From Paludibacter sp. (GTDB lineage: Bacteria; Bacteroidota; Bacteroidia; Bacteroidales; Paludibacteraceae): DNA of 16,120 bases. Below, in pieces: positions 1 through 7,304 of this stretch (position 1 is the stretch's first letter; every line of letters starts with the position of its first letter). The notes beneath the pieces were generated by a model. It was not told where the DNA came from and searched no databases. It saw nothing but the letters and a program-made list of their open reading frames with translations. The DNA is taken from assembly GCA_028705705.1 (NCBI GenBank), contig JAQWCZ010000011.1, positions 1-16,120 on the forward strand, read 5' to 3'. Both the position numbers and the translations under genes were made by a program.

Positions 1-1
1 A

Positions 2-328
2 CAGGCCTTTAAAGAAGCCGGCCCGAAATTATTGGAACCCATATATGATGTGGTGGTACATGCTCCATCCGACCGCTTAGGCGATGTGATGAGCGACATG
101 CAGGGTCGCCGTGGCGTGATCATGGGGATGGAAAGTGAGAAAGGTTTTGAAAAACTTTCAGCTAAAGTTCCTTTGAAAGAATTGAGTAATTATTCTACTA
201 CTTTGAGTTCATTAACCGGTGGACGTGCTTCTTTCAGTATGAGATTTGCCAGCTACGAACTCGTGCCGATGGATATTCAGGAGAAACTCCTGAAGGAATA
301 CGAAGCAACAAAAAAAGAGGAAGAATAA
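2..328 (+). CDS. Elongation factor G, C-terminal fragment (probable EF-G2-type paralog)
   Basis: This is the last 108 codons of a translation elongation factor G, the ribosomal translocase; the 5' end lies outside the window and the reading frame starts at base 2. What is seen: the domain IV/V junction (AGPKLLEPIYDV), then the domain V core with GDVMSDMQGRRG, a variable strand, and YSTTLSSLTGGRASFSM, which is the usual C-terminal EF-G block. The tail is acidic and lysine-rich (KKEEE). The gene is followed at once by a terminator and not by rpsJ or other ribosomal protein genes, so it is probably not the str-operon fusA. Bacteroidetes commonly carry a second EF-G; in Bacteroides thetaiotaomicron the paralog is reported to lack GTPase activity and to matter in starvation and gut colonization. 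The GTPase domain is not in view, so assignment to that paralog is inference. The family assignment is secure. Confidence 0.93.
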   Translation, partial: QAFKEAGPKLLEPIYDVVVHAPSDRLGDVMSDMQGRRGVIMGMESEKGFEKLSAKVPLKELSNYSTTLSSLTGGRASFSMRFASYELVPMDIQEKLLKEYEATKKEEE

Positions 329-361
329 ACTTTTATATATTGCAATTCAAAATCAACAAAT

Positions 362-398
362 ACAGCAGGTTGCCGGAGATGGCAGCCTGCTGTTGGTT
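362..398 (+). terminator. Rho-independent terminator of the EF-G gene
   Basis: A 13-bp stem (362-374 with 381-393, one G-U pair, core CAGCAGG/CCTGCTG) closes on the 6-base loop GGAGAT. It is followed by a short T-rich stretch (TTGGTTTT). It lies 34 bases after the EF-G stop codon and separates this gene from the sigma factor unit. Confidence 0.85.
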
Positions 399-502
399 TT
401 CAGGGATATAATTTTTTTATTAAATTTCTGATTTTGTTATGAATGATACAGTTGGATTGTTAAAAAAAAAAATTGTTTTATAACAGGTTTATTTTGTCAA
501 AC

Positions 503-533
503 GTTTTTAGTTTTAAAAAAAATGATAATTTTG
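503..533 (+). promoter_or_regulatory. Putative housekeeping promoter of the ECF sigma gene
   Basis: TAATTTTG at 526-533 fits the Bacteroidetes -7 element TAnnTTTG exactly. About 20 bases upstream there is only a weak -33 match (T-run at 504-508). Transcription would start near 540, leaving a leader of about 38 bases before the ATG at 578. The rest of 329-577 is very AT-rich and holds nothing else that I recognise. Confidence 0.5.
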
Positions 534-577
534 TCTTATTTTTAAAAACAATCACTCAAAAATAATATAATTGTTTA

Positions 578-1111
578 ATGGTGAAAATAAGTGATGTTTT
601 TTCGAATAAACGTTCAGAGAAATTATTCAGACTTCTTCTTAACGAATACAGAGATAGAGTTTTTCGTTTCATTTCACTCTATGTTCAAAATGATTTGGAA
701 TGTGAAGAACTGGCTTCTGATGTTTTTCTTGCTTTATGGATAAATTGGGAAAAGATTGCGGATGTTTCAAATATTGATAATTACATTTTTATACTGGCAA
801 AAAACAAAGCCTTAAATCACCTAAGAAAAAATTACAGGGAGTCAATAGATATTGATGCCATACAGATTGATTTATTTCATAGTACCCACACCACCCCTGA
901 ATCAATTTATATTTCTGAAGAACTTATCAATGCATTGAATGATGCAATCAATGATCTCCCGCAGAAAACAAAATCTGCTTTCCTTATGGTGCGTGAGAAT
1001 AAGAAAAGTTATAAAGATGCTGCAGAAATATTGGGTGTATCAGTCGGAACGATTGAAAAACAAGTAGCCAAAGCTGTTGAAAAATTAAAAGAAAAACTGC
1101 TGAAAAAATAG
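578..1111 (+). CDS. ECF RNA polymerase sigma factor (Bacteroidetes SusC/D-linked type)
   Basis: A 177-residue sigma-70 family factor of the extracytoplasmic-function type, a normal length for the family. Region 2 covers about residues 17-86 (core binding and -10 recognition; ECEELASDVFLALW and the NYIFILAKNKALNHLRK helix). A short linker follows, then region 4 at about 112-171 with LPQKTKSAFLM and a helix-turn-helix around 144-168 (SYKDAAEILGVSVGTIEKQ). Regions 1 and 3 are absent, as expected. The ATG at 578 gives a full region 2. The next genes are a FecR-type anti-sigma factor and a SusC with an STN domain, so this factor probably drives expression of the polysaccharide locus when SusC is occupied. 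It has its own TAnnTTTG promoter, so basal synthesis is probably by the housekeeping sigma. Family certain; regulon inferred from position. Confidence 0.95.
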   Translation: MVKISDVFSNKRSEKLFRLLLNEYRDRVFRFISLYVQNDLECEELASDVFLALWINWEKIADVSNIDNYIFILAKNKALNHLRKNYRESIDIDAIQIDLFHSTHTTPESIYISEELINALNDAINDLPQKTKSAFLMVRENKKSYKDAAEILGVSVGTIEKQVAKAVEKLKEKLLKK

Positions 1112-1150
1112 AACGAAAAGTTTATTGTCAAAATTATTTTATTGTTGGAT

Positions 1151-1179
1151 GGGGGGAATTTTAAAAAAGCGTGTCTTTA
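1151..1179 (+). promoter_or_regulatory. Putative ECF-type promoter in front of the anti-sigma gene
   Basis: The 92-base gap between the sigma and anti-sigma genes holds no TAnnTTTG. It does have a G-run followed by AATTTT (GGGGGGA from 1151) and, 16 bases later, TCTTTA (1174-1179). This is the spacing of an ECF promoter (-35 to -10) and would start transcription shortly before the ATG at 1204. Such a G-rich/CGTCTT layout is, from memory, common upstream of FecR genes in this phylum. It suggests that the anti-sigma gene is under the partner sigma factor. Confidence 0.4.
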
Positions 1180-1203
1180 TAATAAATGATAAAATAATTT
1201 TAC

Positions 1204-2178
1204 ATGCAAGACATTTTTTCATTACTCGCTGCTAAAGTTCTTTCCGGTGAAGCTACACTGGAAGAAAAAAAACAATTTCAACAGTTGCTTTTGCAGGATG
1301 ATGAGAATATTCTTTTATTTCAGAAACTTAAGGAGTATTGGCAAGCTGACGTTTCATATACGAAGGATAAAAAATTCAATCATTTCGAAGAGCAATTACA
1401 GAAACAAATAAAAACAGTTACAAAGAAGAAATTATTTGTTCAGAGTAGGTTTAACCCAATAGTTTATAAGGTTGCTGCTATTGTATTCTTTGTTATATCA
1501 TGTTCCCTCTTTTATTTCTATCAGACCAATACAAAACAACTATATACATTTTCGGCACAGCAGTCGGTCGCAGATTATTTGCTGGCAGACGGAACGAAAG
1601 TCAAACTAAACAAAAATAGTACAATAACATACAATGCCGGTTTTGGTAAAAAGAAAAGAATTGTTGAGCTAACTGGAGAAGCTTTCTTCGAAGTTAAAAA
1701 AGATCCGGATAAGGCTTTTGTTGTTCGTGCGTTAGGTACTGAAACGGTTGTGCTTGGTACAACTTTCAATGTGAAAACAGATCCGACTATGAATACGGTT
1801 ACGACTACACTTGTTGAAGGATCTGTTCGTTTTGATACAAAAAACACAACTTTAATGTTACACCCTAATGAAGAGGTTGTTTACAACACGAGCACCAATG
1901 CATATAAGCTTCAAAAAACGGACTTACAGTATAACACAGCGTGGACAATTGGACGATACATTTATCCGGATATTACTTTTGGACAGTTGATTCATAAATT
2001 GGAAGACATATACAAAATGGAAATCAATATTTCAGATAAAACAATTGCTAATAAGTATATTTCTGCATCTTTTATGACAGATCAGACTGTTGAAGAAATA
2101 CTTTCTGCATTTGAAGATCAACTGAAATTCAGATATCAATTTAGGGACAAAAATTCTATCAATATCATTGGTAGATAA
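1204..2178 (+). CDS. FecR-family anti-sigma factor with DUF4974 C-terminus
   Basis: A 324-residue inner-membrane anti-sigma regulator. The cytoplasmic N-terminal part (about 1-80; EATLEEKKQFQQLLLQDDE) would hold the sigma factor. One transmembrane helix lies at about 86-107 (NPIVYKVAAIVFFVISCSLF). The periplasmic FecR domain spans about 117-212 (LADGTKVKLNKNSTITY, LTGEAFFEVKKDPDKAF, TTLVEGSVRF). The C-terminal DUF4974-like domain is at about 255-322 (ITFGQLIHKLEDIYKM, TVEEILSAFEDQLKFRY). DUF4974 resembles STN-type secretin folds and is the likely contact with the STN domain of the SusC encoded next. Known role of the family: it senses the occupied TonB-dependent receptor across the periplasm and releases the sigma factor. 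Length and domain order are typical and no defect is visible. The gene is followed by a hairpin terminator, so it is transcribed apart from susC. Confidence 0.94.
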   Translation: MQDIFSLLAAKVLSGEATLEEKKQFQQLLLQDDENILLFQKLKEYWQADVSYTKDKKFNHFEEQLQKQIKTVTKKKLFVQSRFNPIVYKVAAIVFFVISCSLFYFYQTNTKQLYTFSAQQSVADYLLADGTKVKLNKNSTITYNAGFGKKKRIVELTGEAFFEVKKDPDKAFVVRALGTETVVLGTTFNVKTDPTMNTVTTTLVEGSVRFDTKNTTLMLHPNEEVVYNTSTNAYKLQKTDLQYNTAWTIGRYIYPDITFGQLIHKLEDIYKMEINISDKTIANKYISASFMTDQTVEEILSAFEDQLKFRYQFRDKNSINIIGR

Positions 2179-2182
2179 AAAA

Positions 2183-2224
2183 AAAGAACCCGTCTATTGG
2201 GGAATAAGTCCGGGTTCTTTAATT
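2183..2224 (+). terminator. Hairpin terminator after the anti-sigma gene
   Basis: Perfect 10-bp inverted repeat AAAGAACCCG (2183-2192) / CGGGTTCTTT (2211-2220), with an 18-base loop, beginning 5 bases after the stop codon. It is flanked by an A-run on the left and TTTAATTT on the right, so it could work in both directions. The long loop makes it weaker than the other terminators here. Confidence 0.7.
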
Positions 2225-2315
2225 TGATAATCTTACAACAGTAGTAAAGTCAGGCATCTTTTTTAAAGATGTCAGGTTATTTTTATTGTAAAATCGATAC
2301 AAAAGTACAAAAAAA
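2219..2315 (+). promoter_or_regulatory. Promoter and leader region of the susC operon
   Basis: These 97 bases must hold the main start of the PUL operon. Two candidates are seen. TTAATTTG (2219-2226) is one mismatch from TAnnTTTG and sits on the right arm of the preceding terminator. TTACAACA (2233-2240) with CATCTTTT (2255-2262) resembles the ECF-like promoter near 16045 but is two bases closer together. A small perfect hairpin, CATCTTT/AAAGATG with a TTT loop (2255-2271), lies in the same place and is flanked by GTCAGG repeats. I cannot choose between the candidates. Confidence 0.35.
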
Positions 2316-5300
2316 ATGAAAGCAAAATCATTGAAGAACACAAAAATGAAAAAAAGGTCACATTTTATTTTATTGACAATCATGTTTGGTAGTATGATGC
2401 TACCAGTAAATGCCAAGGTTCAATCGAATCGGTATGAGGTAAAAAGAACTATTGTAATGAATGATGTGTCGGTAAATGAGTTAGTCAAAAAATTGGGTGA
2501 AGAGTTTAATTATTCATTTTTTATAGCTGATAAACAAGCATCTGAAACAAAAATTTCGGTTGATGTTAAAAATGGAACAATTGATCAGATATTAAATGAA
2601 GCATTTTCAAATAAAGATATTGCATATACAAAAAAAGGTAGAAGTATCACAATATCGTATAAATCTCCTCCTGCTCAACCCAAAGTAAAGCCTGCTGAAA
2701 AGATGATTCATGGGGTGGTATCAGACCAGCATGGCGATCCAATTATTGGTGCAACCATTCTTATTGAGGGAACACAACAGGGAACAATAACAGATGTCGA
2801 AGGTAAATTCAACATGATTATTCAACCTGAAAACAAACAAATCTCCGTTTCTTGTATAGGCTACATATCAAGAAAAGTTACCTTATCTGCTGAAAATGAA
2901 CTTGTGATTGTGCTGAAAGAAGACACCAGATTGTTAGATGAAGTAGTAGTAGTAGGCTATGGAACACAAAAAAAAGTAAATCTAACAGGAGCAATTGCAA
3001 GTATTCAAGCAACTGAAATAACAAACAGAACTGCATCAAATGTTTCAAATTTACTGGCAGGGATAGCGCCGGGTTTAACTGCTATCCAACGATCAGGACA
3101 GCCCGGAGTTGATGGGTCTGAATTTATAATACGTGGTATTGGCAGTTTTAATTCGGTTTCTCCCCTTATTATTATTGATGGTATTCCCGGTGATTTGGGT
3201 ATGTTGGATGCTAATGATATTGAAAACATCAGTATATTAAAAGATGCGGCCTCTGCTGCAATTTATGGTGTGCGTGCAGCAAATGGAGTAATTCTTATAA
3301 CAACTAAAAAAGGAGTTGAAGGACGTCTGAAATTATCATATAGTGGTTATGCAGGTTTTCAGAATCCAACCCGACTTCCGGAATGGGTTAATGCTGCTGA
3401 ATATGCAACACTTTATAATGAAGCATTACAGAATGACGGTTTTCCGGCAAAATACAGTGCGGAAGATATTCAGGGTTACAAAGATTCAAAGAATCCTGAC
3501 ATATATCCTAATTCAGATCAGACTAAAGCATTGTTAACTACCGAAAACGGATTTCAGCATAATCATCATGTTCAATTAGATGGTGGAACTCCAAAAACCC
3601 GATATAATGTTTCATTTGGGTACCTGGATAGAAATGGCCTGATTGCACAAACCAATTTTAAACGTTATACACTCCGTGGTAATCTTGATTTTAATCTTTC
3701 CGACAGAGTTAATTTCGGATTAAATTTCAGTTTTGTTCGACAAAATAAACAGCAACCTTATGTTAGTATATCTGAATTGGTACATTATTCATACAGAGAG
3801 ACACCGGTAACACCCATCAGATGGACAAATGGCAATCGTTGGGTAGCTTTTATGAACGAACATAACTCTGTAGCTCAGGCGATTGAAGGGGGATATGATA
3901 AATATGCAGATAACATCTTTACTTCAATAGGTACGCTTGATATTAAATTGATGGAAGGTCTTTCGTTTAAAGGGATGTTGTCTTTAAATTCAAACTTTAT
4001 GAATACAAAGATGCAGCAATACAACATGAATTTGTATAATAAAGGTGGTACAGTTGGAAAAAAATTTCGCCCTTTTTTGTATGAAAGCAGAGGTGAAGAC
4101 CAGGCAGTAAATGCACAGGCTTTTTTAAATTACAATAAAATAATTGGACTTCATGAGATTTCATCGATATTAGGTTATGAACAAAGAAAATTCTCAAATT
4201 CATATATTGGTGCGGCTCGATACGATTTACCCGGCAATAATCTACTTGATCAGATAAATGCCGGAGACGCATCAACTTCAACAAATAGTGGAACAACGAC
4301 AGAGAATAGTATTCGCTCAGCCTTCGGAAGAGTAAATTATGTTTTTGACAGAAGGTATTTGCTCGAATTTACACTTAGATATGATGGCTCTTCTCGTTTC
4401 CCTAAAAAAAATAGATTTGAGTTTTTCCCGGCTTTTTCTGCCGGATGGAGGATTTCTGAAGAGAAATTTTTTCAAATCAAAGAAATTACCAATCTTAAAT
4501 TAAGAGGTTCATGGGGTCAACTTGGTAATCAGGAAATTGGAAATTACGCATATCATAACAGATATTCTCTTGGGAGACTATATGGATTTGGTAATATATT
4601 ATATTCAGGTATTACGGAAGATTACTATATGTCTAATGAAACTATCGGATGGGAAAACACCGAAATGATAAATGCCGGTGTTGATATGAACATGTTTGAT
4701 AATAAATTGTCATTTGTGTTTGATTGGTTTATACGCAACACAAACTCAATTTTAATGTCGTTGCCCCAGCCTGCTTTGTTAGGCGCTTATCCCCCTACAA
4801 TTAATGCCGGTGCAGTTGAAAATAAGGGATTTGAATTCCAAATTGGTTGGCATGAAAAGAAATTAAATCATGAATACGGCGCAAAATTAAGTTTTTCAAA
4901 AGTAAATGATAAAATTACTGACCTGAAAGGAGCGGATAGCCCTGGTCGATCTGTTGGTGATCCGATCAATAATATTTATGGGCTTGAAGTTATTGGCATT
5001 TTTCAATCACAAGATGAGATTGATAATGCTCCGGTACAAGATTACACAGGAGGTGCATCACCAGGTGATTTGAGATATAAAAATCAAAATGGAGATAACA
5101 TGATTACAGCGGAAGACAGGGTTAGTCTTGGTAATACTTTCCCTTCTGTTACCATGGGACTTCAACTCTTTTACGGATATAAAAATTTTGATTTTTCAGC
5201 AACACTACATGGTGTGACAGAAGTTGAAGGTTATTTGACAAACCTCGCTGCTCAGGCATTTTTCAATGGAGGAAGCGCTTTAAAATATCATTTGGATCGT

Positions 5301-5615
5301 TGGACACCCGAAAATCCCAATGCGAGTTATCCCAGGTTAACACTGAACAGTGCAAGTCGCAATCACGGACAAATAAACTCATTTTTTATGGAAGATGCAA
5401 GTTATCTTAAACTGAGAAATATACAGTTTGGATATAATTTATCTCAGGATCTAATAAAGAGTCTGAAAATTGAAAAATGTCGTATTTATCTGAATGCCGA
5501 CAATTTGCTTACATTAACAAATTTCAGAGGCTTTGATCCGGAAACACCCTGGGGAGAAGGGAATATATATCCAATGGTTACCACCATAAGTGCAGGTGTT
5601 AACCTGATTTTTTAA
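2316..5615 (+). CDS. SusC/RagA-family TonB-dependent outer-membrane transporter with STN signalling domain
   Basis: A 1099-residue outer-membrane importer of oligosaccharides. Domains in order: a signal peptide of about 34 residues (cleavage near VNA-K; Met11 at 2346 is an alternative start); an STN domain at about 45-115 (MNDVSVNELVKKLGEEFNY... ISVDVKNGTIDQILNEAF); a carboxypeptidase-regulatory-like beta-sandwich at about 131-200 (IHGVVSDQHGDPIIGATI); the SusC signature LLDEVVVVGYGTQKK at about 206-220; a plug at about 220-333 including FIIRGIGSF, IIIDGIPG and AAIYGVRAANGVILITTKKG; and then the 22-strand barrel ending in ISAGVNLIF with a terminal Phe. The STN domain is present only in the subset of SusC proteins that signal to a FecR-type anti-sigma factor, and that pair lies directly upstream. 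A SusD gene follows after 51 bases. Import would be powered by TonB-ExbBD encoded elsewhere. The substrate cannot be read from the sequence. Confidence 0.97.
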   Translation: MKAKSLKNTKMKKRSHFILLTIMFGSMMLPVNAKVQSNRYEVKRTIVMNDVSVNELVKKLGEEFNYSFFIADKQASETKISVDVKNGTIDQILNEAFSNKDIAYTKKGRSITISYKSPPAQPKVKPAEKMIHGVVSDQHGDPIIGATILIEGTQQGTITDVEGKFNMIIQPENKQISVSCIGYISRKVTLSAENELVIVLKEDTRLLDEVVVVGYGTQKKVNLTGAIASIQATEITNRTASNVSNLLAGIAPGLTAIQRSGQPGVDGSEFIIRGIGSFNSVSPLIIIDGIPGDLGMLDANDIENISILKDAASAAIYGVRAANGVILITTKKGVEGRLKLSYSGYAGFQNPTRLPEWVNAAEYATLYNEALQNDGFPAKYSAEDIQGYKDSKNPDIYPNSDQTKALLTTENGFQHNHHVQLDGGTPKTRYNVSFGYLDRNGLIAQTNFKRYTLRGNLDFNLSDRVNFGLNFSFVRQNKQQPYVSISELVHYSYRETPVTPIRWTNGNRWVAFMNEHNSVAQAIEGGYDKYADNIFTSIGTLDIKLMEGLSFKGMLSLNSNFMNTKMQQYNMNLYNKGGTVGKKFRPFLYESRGEDQAVNAQAFLNYNKIIGLHEISSILGYEQRKFSNSYIGAARYDLPGNNLLDQINAGDASTSTNSGTTTENSIRSAFGRVNYVFDRRYLLEFTLRYDGSSRFPKKNRFEFFPAFSAGWRISEEKFFQIKEITNLKLRGSWGQLGNQEIGNYAYHNRYSLGRLYGFGNILYSGITEDYYMSNETIGWENTEMINAGVDMNMFDNKLSFVFDWFIRNTNSILMSLPQPALLGAYPPTINAGAVENKGFEFQIGWHEKKLNHEYGAKLSFSKVNDKITDLKGADSPGRSVGDPINNIYGLEVIGIFQSQDEIDNAPVQDYTGGASPGDLRYKNQNGDNMITAEDRVSLGNTFPSVTMGLQLFYGYKNFDFSATLHGVTEVEGYLTNLAAQAFFNGGSALKYHLDRWTPENPNASYPRLTLNSASRNHGQINSFFMEDASYLKLRNIQFGYNLSQDLIKSLKIEKCRIYLNADNLLTLTNFRGFDPETPWGEGNIYPMVTTISAGVNLIF

Positions 5616-5666
5616 ACAGATCTGAGTCAACTTATTTCATAATTTGAAAATTTAAAATCGAAAAAC

Positions 5667-7268
5667 ATGAAAAAATATATTTATAACCCGTTGTTATTCC
5701 TCGCGATATTGATCTTTACAGCTTGTAATGATGATTTTCTGCAGTTGAACCCCAAAGACATGTTGTCTGAAGAAACCTTTTGGGCTGATGAGACGGATGC
5801 ATTTAATGCTTTAGTTGGTGTTTATTCCCGTTACACAGACTACGACAATATTAATATTTTTTATGACCAGTTGTTGGGATTATCTGCCCGAAGTGATGAA
5901 GCTGTAAATGTATGGAAAGGAAGTAATTATAATAACCTTGGTTTAGGGAATATCAGTCCTTTTGATGATTATATGTCCATACAATGGAGCATTCGTTATC
6001 GTATTATCAGAACATGTAATGTTTTTCTGAAAAATATTGATAAACCTGTGATGAAAGACGATGAAAGGGAGAGAATGAAAGCTGAAGTAAAGTTTCTGAG
6101 AGCATTTGCCTACCATTATCTTCTGAATAATTTTGGAGGCGTGCCAATAATCGAAGAACCGTTGACTTTGCAAGAATTAAAGCGTCCCCGGGATACAGCC
6201 GAGGATGTTTTGAAATTTATTCTTGAAGATTTGGATGATGACGTAATCAATCTGCTTCCGTTAACATATTCTGATAGTTATAAAGGAAGAATAACACGGG
6301 GAGCTGCATACGCATTAAAAGCAAGGGTATATTTATACGCCGGGAAATGGAAAGATGCTGCTGTTGCTGCGAAAACTGTCATGGATTTTAACACCTATAC
6401 TTTATTCCCTCATTATGAAGATTTGTTTGAAAGTGCCAATAAATATAATGATGAAATTCTTTATGCCTGGCAGTATGTAGGTCAGGAGATGGCTAATTAT
6501 ACCCAAATTTATATGCATTTCCCAACTTACGGAGGTTGGGGGGGTGTAAACCCATTAAAAAGTTTTGTCGATGAGTTTCTTTGTACAGATGGAAAACCAA
6601 CCTATACTTCTGCTGTATACAATCCGGCAAAACCTTATGAAAACAGAGATCCCAGATTTTATATGTCTGTTATTTATCCCGGTGCAGTTTATCGTGGTAA
6701 TGTAATTCCGGTTTATGGAACACTTGATTATCCCGGTGAAACCGGAAACTCTTCACAATCAGGTTATTATGTTCGTAAATTTTTAGATGATGTGAGTGTA
6801 AGTAATAACCTGAGACCGGAAGAAAGTAATGTTATTCTGCTTCGATACGCAGAAGTGTTGTTGACGTATGCCGAAGCTAAGGTTGAAGCAAATGAAATTG
6901 ATCAATCTGTTTTTGATGCGATAAACTTATTGCGTGCAAGGGCTTACGGGGTGAATATAAGTCAAACAACACTTTATCCTGCTGTCACCGGTGGTACCCA
7001 AAATGAATTAAGAGATATAGTTCGAAGAGAAAGATTGGTAGAGTTATGTTTTGAAGGACAACGACGGGATGATATCATTCGTTGGAGAATGGCTGAAAAT
7101 GTAATGAATGGTAGTTGTTATGGTATTCCTGAAACAGTTGGAGGAGATTATATACTGGTAATGGAACGAAGATTCGATCCTGCAATTCATTATCTATTCC
7201 CGATACCACAATCAGAAATAGATTTAGTTGGTAAAGATATATTGTTACAAAATCCAGGTTGGGAATAA
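5667..7268 (+). CDS. SusD/RagB-family surface glycan-binding lipoprotein
   Basis: A 533-residue outer-membrane lipoprotein that forms the lid of the SusC transporter and delivers oligosaccharide to it. It has an SPII signal peptide (LFLAILIFTAC) with the lipidated cysteine at residue 20, followed by an acidic NDD stretch fitting the Bacteroidetes surface-export signal. The N-terminal SusD block is FLQLNPKDMLSEETFW and DAFNALVGVYSRY. TPR-like helices follow (MKAEVKFLRAFAYHYLLNNFGGVPII, ARVYLYAGKWKDAAVAAKTVM). The C-terminal RagB/SusD part has NVILLRYAEVLLTYAEAKVEA, RRERLVELCFEGQRRDDIIRW and LFPIPQSEID...NPGW. All are family hallmarks and the length is normal. A run of seven G lies inside the gene at about 6538-6544. 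It is the partner of the SusC encoded 51 bases upstream. Specificity unknown. Confidence 0.97.
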   Translation: MKKYIYNPLLFLAILIFTACNDDFLQLNPKDMLSEETFWADETDAFNALVGVYSRYTDYDNINIFYDQLLGLSARSDEAVNVWKGSNYNNLGLGNISPFDDYMSIQWSIRYRIIRTCNVFLKNIDKPVMKDDERERMKAEVKFLRAFAYHYLLNNFGGVPIIEEPLTLQELKRPRDTAEDVLKFILEDLDDDVINLLPLTYSDSYKGRITRGAAYALKARVYLYAGKWKDAAVAAKTVMDFNTYTLFPHYEDLFESANKYNDEILYAWQYVGQEMANYTQIYMHFPTYGGWGGVNPLKSFVDEFLCTDGKPTYTSAVYNPAKPYENRDPRFYMSVIYPGAVYRGNVIPVYGTLDYPGETGNSSQSGYYVRKFLDDVSVSNNLRPEESNVILLRYAEVLLTYAEAKVEANEIDQSVFDAINLLRARAYGVNISQTTLYPAVTGGTQNELRDIVRRERLVELCFEGQRRDDIIRWRMAENVMNGSCYGIPETVGGDYILVMERRFDPAIHYLFPIPQSEIDLVGKDILLQNPGWE

Positions 7269-7304
7269 TTGGGAGTTAGATTGAACTGGTTTAAATACAT
7301 CATA

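Noticed and set aside
6538..6544. Run of seven G in susD (and shorter G-runs near 1151, 8360 and 12830) as phase-variation tracts
   Set aside because: The runs are short and the susD frame is intact; nothing else suggests slippage control.
7269..7304. TTG start for the beta-helix protein directly after the susD stop
   Set aside because: It would add 12 residues containing charged ones in front of a good signal peptide; the ATG at 7305 gives a normal SPII signal.
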